A stretch of DNA of 37,380 nucleotides from Candidatus Yanofskyibacteriota bacterium (GTDB lineage Bacteria; Patescibacteriota; Minisyncoccia; 2-02-FULL-40-12; GWA2-44-9): positions 1-37,380 of the forward strand of contig JACOZW010000053.1 in the NCBI GenBank assembly GCA_016181145.1. Direction: 5' to 3'. A program made the position numbers and the translations under genes. Under the pieces are notes generated by a model. It was not told the origin of the DNA. It saw only the letters and a list, made by a program, of their open reading frames with translations, and made no database searches. Positions 27,585-35,588 of this stretch are shown here, one piece after another; position 1 is the stretch's first letter; every line of letters begins with the position of its first letter.

Positions 27585-28127
27585 ATGGATAATCCAAAAA
27601 ACAACTTTTTTAGACAACCAAATCAGAGTGGAAAAAGCGGTAATAGTGGTGAAAGAAAACAGAGCTTTCGTAGAGAAGGCGGATTTAATTCAGATAAAAA
27701 ACCAGAATACGAACAGAAGGTTTTGGATATAGCAAGAGTAACCAGGGTGACCAAGGGCGGAAAGAGATTCAGTTTCAGGACGACCGTTGCTATCGGTGAC
27801 GGCAAAGGAAAGATCGGCCTTGGTACGGCAAAAGGAAAGGATGTCGCTCAGTCCATCCAAAAGGCATTCAACAAAGCCAAAAAGAATATGATGATTGTGC
27901 CCTTGATGGGCGGTACCATTCCTTATCACGTTGAGGCGAAATATAGTAGTGCAAAAGTCATACTGAAACCGTCAAAGAGCGGAGTTAAGGCCGGTGGTCC
28001 GGTCAGAGTGGTAGCAAAACTTGCCGGCATAACTAGTTTGACGGGCAAGCTTATAAGCAGGACGAACAACAAGATAAACATAGCGAAAGCAACAATTTCT
28101 GCCTTGCAGAAGTTAAGAATCAAGTAG
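27585..28127 (+). CDS. rpsE: 30S ribosomal protein S5
   Basis: RVTKGGKRFSFRTTVAIGDGKGKIGLGTAKGKDVAQSIQKAF. Confidence 0.97.
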   Translation: MDNPKNNFFRQPNQSGKSGNSGERKQSFRREGGFNSDKKPEYEQKVLDIARVTRVTKGGKRFSFRTTVAIGDGKGKIGLGTAKGKDVAQSIQKAFNKAKKNMMIVPLMGGTIPYHVEAKYSSAKVILKPSKSGVKAGGPVRVVAKLAGITSLTGKLISRTNNKINIAKATISALQKLRIK

Positions 28128-28186
28128 AATTGTTACATTGTTGTATTGTTAGCAATTTAACAATATAGCAATTTAGCAATATTGAC
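28128..28186 (+). repeat. Word-hairpin spacer before rplO
   Basis: aattgttacattgttgtattgttagcaatttaacaatatagcaatttagcaatattga; near-identical to 28697-28763. Confidence 0.75.
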
Positions 28187-28696
28187 ATGAACTTATCAAA
28201 TCTACAACCAAATACTCCTCGTAAATCAACAAAGCGTGTTGGACGCGGAGGTAAACGCGGCACTTTTTCTGGCAAAGGAAGCAAGGGTCAGAAATCCAGG
28301 GCTGGCGCTAGCGTAAGACCTGGTTTTCGTGGTGGAGACAACAGGATCTGGCAATTGTTTCCAAAACAGAGAGGTGCCTCCAAAAAACCTGGTGGTAAGG
28401 GTATATATGCCAAACATAGATTCTACCAGTTAAAGAAAGACAAGTTACCGGTTGTTAATATTGAGGAGTTCAACAGGTTCAATGATGAAGAAATAGTAAC
28501 TCCGAAGATACTTTTTTCCGCCAAAGGCGGACCCGCCTCTGGCGGGGAGAAAGGGGTAAACCCCGCCCTTGCGCGCAAAGGCGGGGTAAAGGTTCTGGGA
28601 GGCGGGGAGTTGACCAGAAAACTTGTTTTTGAAGGATTTAGCTTTTCAAAGTCGGCGAGAGACAAAATAGCGAAAGCCGGCGGAACCGTAAAGTAA
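28187..28696 (+). CDS. rplO: 50S ribosomal protein L15
   Basis: MNLSNLQPNTPRKSTKRVGRGGKRGTFSGKGSKGQKSRAG...GFRGGDNRIWQLFPKQRG. Confidence 0.95.
   Translation: MNLSNLQPNTPRKSTKRVGRGGKRGTFSGKGSKGQKSRAGASVRPGFRGGDNRIWQLFPKQRGASKKPGGKGIYAKHRFYQLKKDKLPVVNIEEFNRFNDEEIVTPKILFSAKGGPASGGEKGVNPALARKGGVKVLGGGELTRKLVFEGFSFSKSARDKIAKAGGTVK
28517..28586 (+). repeat. Three adjacent GC-rich palindromes within rplO
   Basis: tccgccaaaggcgga, cccgcctctggcggg, ccccgcccttgcgcgcaaaggcgggg. Confidence 0.7.
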
Positions 28697-28763
28697 AATT
28701 GTTACATTGTTACATTGTTGTATTGTTAGTAATTTAACAATATAGCAATTTAACAATATTGAT
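28696..28763 (+). repeat. Word-hairpin spacer before secY
   Basis: 33 nt identical to 19971-20003. Confidence 0.75.
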
Positions 28764-30023
28764 TTGAACAAGTTATTACAGATATTTAAGAAACCAGATT
28801 TAAGAAACAGAGTTCTGTTTATTTTAGCTATCCTTGTTGTGTTTCGGCTTATCTCAAACATTCCAATCCCGGCCGTAGATGCTTCTCAGCTGAGAGAGTT
28901 CTTTGCTCAGAACCAGTTCTTCGGGCTCATAAGCACTTTTACCGGGGGTTCTCTGGCGGCGCTTTCCATAGGAATGCTTGGCCTTGGACCCTACATTACC
29001 GCTTCGATCATAATGCAGCTTCTTACGATGATCTTTCCGTCATTGGAGCAGATGTATAAATACGAAGGCGAGATTGGAAAGATGAGATTCAACCAGTATT
29101 CTCGTTTGTTGACCGTACCGCTGGCCGCCTTGCAAGGGTATGGTTTTTTGGTCTTATTATCTCGACAAGGCGTAATAGACAGTTTGACACTGATGGAATG
29201 GGGAAGTGCGATATCAGTAATTGTGGCCGGCAGTGTATTTCTGATGTGGCTTGGGGAGTTAATAACAGAGAAGAATCTTGGTAACGGAGTATCACTTCTT
29301 ATATTGGCAGGTATAGTTGCCGGTTTCCCTAACGCATTAAAGCAGTCGCTTTTCACGTATGACCCTTCTCAGCTTTTCACCTATGCTGGTTTTGTTGTCG
29401 TGTCTCTTGCTGTTATAGTAGGTGTTGTTTACATTACAGAGGCACAGAGGAATATTCCCATAAACTATGCTCGGCGCATTCGCGGAATGAGGGTGTATGG
29501 CGGTGTTTCTACTTATCTTCCGATGAGGGTAAATAACGCCGGAGTCATTCCGATAATCTTCGCGTTGTCACTTTTGCTGTTTCCGGGAATGATAGCCAAT
29601 TTTTTAGCCGGTTCGGGTAATGTGTTTGTTGCCAGAATGGCAACGTTTGTGAACGGTTTCCTGCAATCGCATGGCTGGTACTCTTTGTTCTATTTTATTC
29701 TGGTTATTCTATTTACCTACTTCTATACTGCTGTGACTTTCGATCCCAAATCAATATCAGAGAACATTCAGAAACAAGGCGGGTATATTCCGGGCATAAG
29801 GCCGGGACCGATGACGGCTCAATTCCTTGGTTATCTTTTGAACAGAGTTACTCTTGTGGGCGCGCTGTTCCTGGGGCTCATCGCCATTCTGCCGAACATA
29901 GTCCAAAGCGCCACCGGCGTTACCGCGTTTACCGTCGGGGGTACTTCCATACTTATCGTTGTCTCAGTTGCGCTTGAGATGATGAAGCAAATAGATGCAC
30001 AGCTCTCGATGTACGAATATTAG
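28764..30023 (+). CDS. secY: Protein translocase subunit SecY
   Basis: TTG start; MNKLLQIFKKPDLRNRVLFILAILVVFRLISNIPIPAVD...GLGPYITASIIMQLL. Confidence 0.96.
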   Translation: MNKLLQIFKKPDLRNRVLFILAILVVFRLISNIPIPAVDASQLREFFAQNQFFGLISTFTGGSLAALSIGMLGLGPYITASIIMQLLTMIFPSLEQMYKYEGEIGKMRFNQYSRLLTVPLAALQGYGFLVLLSRQGVIDSLTLMEWGSAISVIVAGSVFLMWLGELITEKNLGNGVSLLILAGIVAGFPNALKQSLFTYDPSQLFTYAGFVVVSLAVIVGVVYITEAQRNIPINYARRIRGMRVYGGVSTYLPMRVNNAGVIPIIFALSLLLFPGMIANFLAGSGNVFVARMATFVNGFLQSHGWYSLFYFILVILFTYFYTAVTFDPKSISENIQKQGGYIPGIRPGPMTAQFLGYLLNRVTLVGALFLGLIAILPNIVQSATGVTAFTVGGTSILIVVSVALEMMKQIDAQLSMYEY

Positions 30024-30171
30024 TCGCTCAACCCCACCCCCATTTACCGGCCTAAATTTGTTTATTAAGCAAATTATCGATCAATTTAATCATTGTGTTA
30101 CCCGCGGGAACCAAACGGCCTCAAATGGGAATGGGGTCTCGCTCCTTGGTGTTTCGTGTGCCGATAGCGCG

Positions 30172-30200
30172 TTGACAAAATAGTGTTTAAGGTTTAATAT
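30172..30200 (+). promoter_or_regulatory. Promoter TTGACA-N17-TAATAT
   Basis: -35 30172-30177, -10 30195-30200. Confidence 0.65.
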
Positions 30201-30237
30201 CTAGCTGCATTTGCTCGTTGTCAAAAAGAGGGGAAAG

Positions 30238-30303
30238 ATGATTAAACTAAAAATTAATTTAACCACTGTGCGGCTAAAAATAAAACTCAAGGTAAACAGA
30301 TAG
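30238..30303 (+). CDS. Possible 21-aa small ORF MIKLKINLTTVRLKIKLKVNR
   Basis: SD-like gaggggaaag just upstream of ATG, downstream of a strong promoter; low information content. Confidence 0.3.
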   Translation: MIKLKINLTTVRLKIKLKVNR

Positions 30304-30427
30304 CCATTTTTGACCCGAAGACCAAGGAAGTCGTAGGCATATATCTTACAACCTTAAGTTAATTTATTTCGCCGAGACATCTCGGCTTATCCTGCTGTGC
30401 CAGTCGTAGCATTTTGCGAAGGCTGGG

Positions 30428-30447
30428 AGCCCATCGAAGGGCTTTTT
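30428..30447 (+). terminator. Intrinsic terminator agccc-atcgaa-gggcttttt
   Basis: Stem plus T-run. Confidence 0.7.
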
Positions 30448-30454
30448 GTTTTGC

Positions 30455-30482
30455 TTGCATTTTTGTGTGGATATGGTATAAT
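30455..30482 (+). promoter_or_regulatory. Promoter TTGCAT-N16-TATAAT
   Basis: -10 at 30477-30482. Confidence 0.6.
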
Positions 30483-30526
30483 TAAAGCATAGTTTGAGAG
30501 GTTCTTTTCTTTAGTGGGGGTGAGAG

Positions 30527-31054
30527 ATGAGAATTGGGGTGATTGGCTTATCGTTCGCGCTCCGGCCAGAGGAGGAGCCCAACTCGTGCAACAAGAGACT
30601 TGCTCGAGAGTTTGAACGAGTCGTTGCATTGGAGAGAGCCGAGGGTCACCATGTTCTCGGTTCGCTCCAGTGGGAACTTGCCCTTGTTCCGATGTCGCCA
30701 CGCATTCGAAAAGAGAGTGTGAAATGCGTAGTGGAAAAACATCGTGATGGGGTGAGCTATCTTGACAGCGATGAGGTCATTCTCCAGTCCATCGAAGCAT
30801 TCGATCGTCTCGGCGGAGTGGACGAGGTGGTTCTTGTCGGTAATCCCTGGATTCATCTCCAAGGGGCGAGGTCCCGGGCCAAGGCCTATGGGCTGAAGGT
30901 ACGTAAGCGTCCAATTCGCTGGATTGGCTTCGACAAGAAGTCGTCCCAGTGGCAGACGAGAGGGCCAGTACGGGCTCTCGTCTACACTGTTGGGCGGGTG
31001 ATCAGCCAGTTCGTGTTTGGTCGTCGCTTTGGCCAAAAGCGCGTCGCAAGTTGA
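30527..31054 (+). CDS. Hypothetical protein (175 aa), possibly DUF218/YdcF-like
   Basis: SD gggggtgag; VDEVVLVGNPWIHLQGARSRAKAYGLKV..SSQWQTRGPVR; weak motif resemblance. Confidence 0.6.
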   Translation: MRIGVIGLSFALRPEEEPNSCNKRLAREFERVVALERAEGHHVLGSLQWELALVPMSPRIRKESVKCVVEKHRDGVSYLDSDEVILQSIEAFDRLGGVDEVVLVGNPWIHLQGARSRAKAYGLKVRKRPIRWIGFDKKSSQWQTRGPVRALVYTVGRVISQFVFGRRFGQKRVAS

Positions 31055-31063
31055 CGCGCTTTT
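31035..31063 (+). terminator. Intrinsic terminator aaaagcgcgtc-gcaagtt-gacgcgctttt
   Basis: Perfect 11-bp stem plus T-run. Confidence 0.85.
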
Positions 31064-31067
31064 CGTT

Positions 31068-31096
31068 TTGACAAAATGACAGTACTGAACTAATAT
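31068..31096 (+). promoter_or_regulatory. Promoter TTGACA-N17-TAATAT
   Basis: Same hexamers and spacing as 30172-30200; directly follows the terminator. Confidence 0.7.
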
Positions 31097-31126
31097 GCAT
31101 CTACTTGTTCTTTGGAGAATTCACAA

Positions 31127-31561
31127 ATGAACCGCAGGGTTGTTTTTAGATCAAATGATCATGAATGCCCGGTTCTTACTCGGAAACACCTATTTGCTCC
31201 TCACGAGGCAATGCTGTTGGCGGTCAGGGAGCTGTGGTTATTTTGTCCGTGGTGCAATGAACAATTGGCTGACTTAGTTGAATGTGGGCCGGAGTATACC
31301 AAGGAAGTACACATTGTTTCTCTTCCGACTTCCAAAGCGGTCTGTCGTACCGATGTCGTTACCGTTAACTGCGGGTTAGATCTCCAGATCGAAGAAATTT
31401 TTCACAACAAAAACCACCAGCTTCATTGTAACGACTTGAAACTCTGTCAAGAATGCGTTTTTCAGATTCCTCGTCTGCCTGGCTTACCGTTTGCAATAGA
31501 GGGTCGTCTTTACTACCACTTGCAGTTGAAAGGGAATGTGCTGGAAAAAACTTCCGGCTAA
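31127..31561 (+). CDS. Hypothetical cysteine-containing protein (CPWC; CQEC)
   Basis: SD ggag at 31114-31117 before ATG 31127; terminator follows. Confidence 0.6.
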   Translation: MNRRVVFRSNDHECPVLTRKHLFAPHEAMLLAVRELWLFCPWCNEQLADLVECGPEYTKEVHIVSLPTSKAVCRTDVVTVNCGLDLQIEEIFHNKNHQLHCNDLKLCQECVFQIPRLPGLPFAIEGRLYYHLQLKGNVLEKTSG

Positions 31562-31563
31562 AG

Positions 31564-31585
31564 CGGCACATAGTTGCCGTTTTTT
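31564..31585 (+). terminator. Terminator cggca-catagt-tgccg-tttttt
   Basis: Stem plus T-run. Confidence 0.7.
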
Positions 31586-31614
31586 AATTTTATAAAAGAT
31601 GCTATCATCTTTTT

Positions 31615-32295
31615 ATGAATGGTCCGATAAATAAACAATCAGTCGTAATTTTAATCGGTCCGCCGGGATCGGGGAAGGGGACTCAAGCCGAATTACTTGC
31701 TGAAAAATTCGGTCTTTTTCATTTGGAGTCGTCCAAGGTTATTGAGGAGAAAATAAAAAACGCTGACCCAAACGACGAAATACTTCAAAAGGAAAAGGGA
31801 TTGTGGGAGTCAGGCAAACTCAATACTCCGGAATTGGTGCTGGAATGGATAAAGGAGAAAGCAAAAGAGGTCGCAAGCGAAGGCCACGGCATTGTGTTCA
31901 GCGGTTCTCCACGAACGCTGTATGAAGCTGAAGGCGAAATGCCCCTTTTAGAAAAACTTTACGAAAAGGACAACATTAAAATTATAAACATAGAATTAAA
32001 CGAGGAAGAATCTATAAAGAGAAACAGTAAAAGAAGAATATGCAAGGATTCAAGGCATCCAATTCCCAATTTCCCCGAATTTGAGAATATCACCAAATGT
32101 CCCAAAGATGGCAGCGAGATAATCACGAGATTACTAGACAACCCCGAGACGATAGAAATACGGCTTCAAGAATATGCAAATCGGACTGTACCTATAATTG
32201 ATTTTCTGAAAAAGAGGAACTACAAAATAATGGAGACCAACGGCGAACAACCGATAGAAAAGGTTTTTAGGGACATATTGGAAAAAATTAATTAA
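31615..32295 (+). CDS. adk: Adenylate kinase family nucleoside monophosphate kinase
   Basis: VILIGPPGSGKGTQAELLAEKFG P-loop; Cys-containing LID-like segment. Confidence 0.88.
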   Translation: MNGPINKQSVVILIGPPGSGKGTQAELLAEKFGLFHLESSKVIEEKIKNADPNDEILQKEKGLWESGKLNTPELVLEWIKEKAKEVASEGHGIVFSGSPRTLYEAEGEMPLLEKLYEKDNIKIINIELNEEESIKRNSKRRICKDSRHPIPNFPEFENITKCPKDGSEIITRLLDNPETIEIRLQEYANRTVPIIDFLKKRNYKIMETNGEQPIEKVFRDILEKIN

Positions 32296-32303
32296 TAAAT
32301 TTT

Positions 32304-33619
32304 GTGAGTATTGAATCAAAAACAGAGCAGGTCGTGAAAGAAAAACGAGATCGGTTTGATGAGTTTATGCGTACGAGGCACGAAGGCGCGATTGCCGGTT
32401 TAAAAGTGGAAGAAGCTTTGTCATATATTGATAGTTCAGTTAAACAAGATGATTACCCGAAACTTATGAGTCCTGAAAATATTACTATCAGAAAAAAGGC
32501 CGAGGAAATCATTGAGGAACTTTTTCAAGACAGATATCCGTTAAAGAAAGAGGAGGTTCGGACCGCTATTGAAAGATATCTTTTTGCGAAAGTTAGGGCC
32601 GATAGATTTCAAATTGAATTAGGGAACCAACTTGACGAAAGAGGTATACGAAAATCCGGTCCCGAGGCCGGGGGATATCTTTTTAAAGAAGAAACCGGCA
32701 GAGAACCAGTAGGAAGAATAAACCTTTATAAAGAAGGAGGATATATAAAATTAACTTTTTACGATCGCAGAGACTATTTTGACTTTCGAGGTATTGAGGA
32801 AGACGAAAGCGGAGGGTGTTTTTATCAGTCCTTGTATTTTCCGGGTTTGGGTGAAGTGGCTTTTATTTTAGAGCCATGGAGTTCGGAGAATTATCAGAGC
32901 GATACAAATCAGCACGAAAGACAGCATTTTATAAACAATTCTCTCCTCAGCAAATTTGAAGGATTGGAAGGGGTCACCTTTACTGATGCCCAGAAAGCTT
33001 ATCCAAAAGAATATCCAATTCTTTCAGAAGCAATCAGGCGTGCTGACAGTAGGGTGGATATCTTTATGCAGTCAGTGAAAGATGAACTATTAGCATGTGT
33101 AAAAGACGGTCGATCTTTGTCGGGTGTAACGAAATTTTGGGATTTAAATCTTTACGATTTTTTAAGAGAAGGCTCAACCTTGGAGGAACAACAGGAAGTA
33201 GGATCTTTACTTGGAAAGATAAAGGAAGAACTGGAGAAAGGGTCAGGTCTTTTTGAGGGTGGTAAACAGGCAAGAGGATTACTTGTTTATCACCTTATTG
33301 ATATACCCTTTATGCGATTTCCGGAAAGAGTTGCGGCGGTTATTAAATTTTACAAAAAAAGAATGGACAGAGTATTGAAACATCTTCCTGAAGCGCTGAA
33401 GAAAGACATTACTAAATGGCCGGAAAAAGACCGTCTTGAAGAATTAAGTAGAGATATGATAGGGGAACTTATTCAGCTAACGTTTATGCTCTTGGATTGG
33501 CTGGAGATAATCTTGATGAACAAGATGATGAGCTTGTTAAAATTGAAAACAAACTGCGCCAACTGAGAGCAGAATACAATCAGCTTTTAAGCGACGCTCT
33601 CAAGAATAATTATAAATAA
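32304..33619 (+). CDS. Putative HExxH metallopeptidase with an apparent -1 frameshift near 33462-33466
   Basis: HERQHFINN motif; frame-0 ORF stops at 33566 but another frame continues as GTYSANVYALGLAGDNLDEQDDELVKIENKLRQLRAEYNQLLSDALKNNYK* ending in TAATG overlap with map. Confidence 0.65.
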
Positions 33620-34362
33620 TGATAATTAAATTCAAAACGCAAAAAGAAATAGAAACAATGAAAGAAGGTGGCAAAATATTGGCGGAGATATTGAAAAAGT
33701 TATCAGACATGGTAAGACCAGGAATAACCACCAATGATTTGGAAAAGCTCGCGCAGGAGCTTGTTTTGTCTTTTGGAGTCAAGCCGTCGTTCTTGGGCTA
33801 CGATGGATATCCGGCTGTTTTGTGCACTTCGATCAACGACGAGATAGTCCACGGCGTACCATCGGACAGAATTTTGAAAGACGGGGATATCTTGAAGTTA
33901 GATATGGGAGTTTTGTACGAAGGTTTTCACACTGACTCGGCAGTGACAATTTTATTGGGTGGTGGGGACGACCAGAAAAAGAAACTCATTAATGTCACCA
34001 AAGAAGCATTGAGAATTGGCATATCAAAAGCAAGAGTTGGCAATACTCTTGGCGACATCGGTTATGCAATTCAAAAGTATGTTGAAGACAACGGATTTAA
34101 TGTGGTCAGGGATTTGGTTGGCCATGGAATTGGCAGAGAACTTCACGAACCGCCGCAGGTATTAAACTACGGGGAAAAGGGGACTGGCCCTGAGCTTGTC
34201 GAAGGGATGGTTATTGCGATAGAACCGATGGTGGTAACAGGCGGTTGGAAAATTAAGAACAGCAAGGACGGTTTCGGCTTTGTCACTAAAGACGGCGGCC
34301 TTGCCGCCCACTTTGAACACACGGTAGCGATTACGGAAGAAAGACCGCTTGTATTAACCTAA
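33619..34362 (+). CDS. map: Methionine aminopeptidase, type I
   Basis: TQKEIETMKEGGKILAEIL, GHGIGRELHEPPQVLNYG, AIEPMVV. Confidence 0.96.
   Translation: MIIKFKTQKEIETMKEGGKILAEILKKLSDMVRPGITTNDLEKLAQELVLSFGVKPSFLGYDGYPAVLCTSINDEIVHGVPSDRILKDGDILKLDMGVLYEGFHTDSAVTILLGGGDDQKKKLINVTKEALRIGISKARVGNTLGDIGYAIQKYVEDNGFNVVRDLVGHGIGRELHEPPQVLNYGEKGTGPELVEGMVIAIEPMVVTGGWKIKNSKDGFGFVTKDGGLAAHFEHTVAITEERPLVLT
34188..34206 (+). repeat. Palindromic repeat ccctgagcttgtcgaaggg in map (GPELVEGMV)
   Basis: Near reverse complement of the nrdJ copy at 5503-5521 (one difference). Confidence 0.6.
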
Positions 34363-34394
34363 TAATTCTAATCCACAGTTTGCAAACAAGCCCA

Positions 34395-34424
34395 TTGACA
34401 TGCTCAACGGGCTTTTGATATACT
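34395..34424 (+). promoter_or_regulatory. rRNA promoter TTGACA-N18-TATACT
   Basis: -35 34395-34400, -10 34419-34424. Confidence 0.7.
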
Positions 34425-34472
34425 AATGGACAATAGAAATGAGTATAACTTTCAACAAAACATTAGGCGGAT

Positions 34473-34521
34473 GATACCAGCTATTTTTAGCGTGTATCTG
34501 GGCCGCCGTTGGGCGGTTTTT
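34473..34521 (+). promoter_or_regulatory. Attenuator/terminator-like leader or small RNA
   Basis: gatac..gcta/tagc..gtatc hairpin followed by ccgcc-gttg-ggcgg-ttttt. Confidence 0.5.
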
Positions 34522-34668
34522 CATTTCTAAGCATCTTAACAATTTACGGGTAAAAAATTGTATTAATAAAATTAGGCAATTTCAGCAAAATGATTGTAGC
34601 TAAACCACAGCCCTTTAAATGCCTACGGCATTCTAAAAGGCTGGGTCAGCATTCTTAATCAATCGCTT

Positions 34669-34680
34669 TGCTCTTGAAAG
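34669..34680 (+). promoter_or_regulatory. boxA-like antitermination motif tgctcttgaaag
   Basis: Similar to boxA TGCTCTTTAACA. Confidence 0.4.
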
Positions 34681-35094
34681 AATCCTGATTTTATATCGAA
34701 ATCATCTTGAACTGGTCGCAAGACCGGTTCTAAAAATTACTCATTAAGCAAGGGCGTATGGAGGATGCCTTGACATTAAGAGGCGATGAAGGTCGTGGCG
34801 TGACTGCGATAAGCTTCGGGGAGCCGTCTAGCGGGCGAAGTGAAACATCTCAGTAGCCGAAGGAAGAGAAATAGCATAGATTCCGTAAGTAGCGGCGAGC
34901 GAAAGCGGAACAGCCTAAACCCGTTGTTGAATTAGTTTACTAACTCAATGATGGGGGTAATAGGGAAGAACACTGAAATTCGTTTATCGTGGAGCCTGAA
35001 GCGTGAATCGTTAAAAATGTTTCACGTTTCAAGTTTCACGTTTCGAGTTTTCTAAAGAGTTACAAAATTGAACCCAGCATATCAACCTCGAAAA

Positions 35095-35130
35095 AGGATT
35101 GATTGCTGAGTTCGCTCAGCAATCAATCCT
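35095..35130 (+). repeat. Perfect 16-bp hairpin with TTCG loop within a 23S domain I expansion
   Basis: aggattgattgctgag-ttcg-ctcagcaatcaatcct. Confidence 0.85.
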
Positions 35131-35249
35131 AAATTGCTAACAGCAGTTCGAGGTTGTATTACTGGGTGAAAGTTAGCAAAATGGCCTTGGAATAGCCAAC
35201 CAAAGAAGGTGACAGTCCTGTAAGCAAAAATTTTCAATCTCTTGTTCTA

Positions 35250-35295
35250 AGATAATCAGTCAAAAACTTTTTAAAAAGTTTTTGACTGATTATCT
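35250..35295 (+). repeat. 46-nt perfect palindrome within 23S
   Basis: agataatcagtcaaaaacttttt|aaaaagtttttgactgattatct. Confidence 0.85.
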
Positions 35296-35588
35296 CCCCT
35301 GAGTAGCCCGGGATAAGAATGTCCTGGGTGAATTTGCCCATACTACTGGGTAAGGCTAAATACTCTTAATGATCGATAGTGAACCAGTACCGTGAGGGAA
35401 AGGTGAAAAGCACCCCGGTGAGGGGAGTGAAATAGTAACTGAAACCATATGCCTACAAAGAGCCGGAGTCCCGCCTAGGCGGGATGACGGTGTGCCTATT
35501 GAAGAATGACCCAACGAGTTTATCTAAATGACGTGTCTAAGCCGCTATGCGGCGCAGGCGTAGGGAAACCGAGTGTTAAAAGCGCGTC

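Noticed and set aside
27585-28187. Missing rpmD (L30) between rpsE and rplO as a novelty
   Set aside because: Loss of L30 is already a known trait of CPR bacteria.
12350-28763. Possible CRISPR array from repeated words in spacers
   Set aside because: Repeats are short, inverted, not regularly spaced with unique spacers, and there are no cas genes.
30258-30360. Open frame reading FNHCAAKNKTQGKQIAIFDPKTKEVVGIYLTTLS*
   Set aside because: Protein-like sequence but no start codon in frame; could be a decayed gene or frameshifted partner of the 21-aa ORF, not supportable as a CDS.
35469-35485. tcccgcctaggcggga in 23S as another GC palindrome insertion
   Set aside because: The position corresponds to a native 23S hairpin (E. 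coli cgcttaggcg tip), so it is likely rRNA structure, not an inserted repeat.
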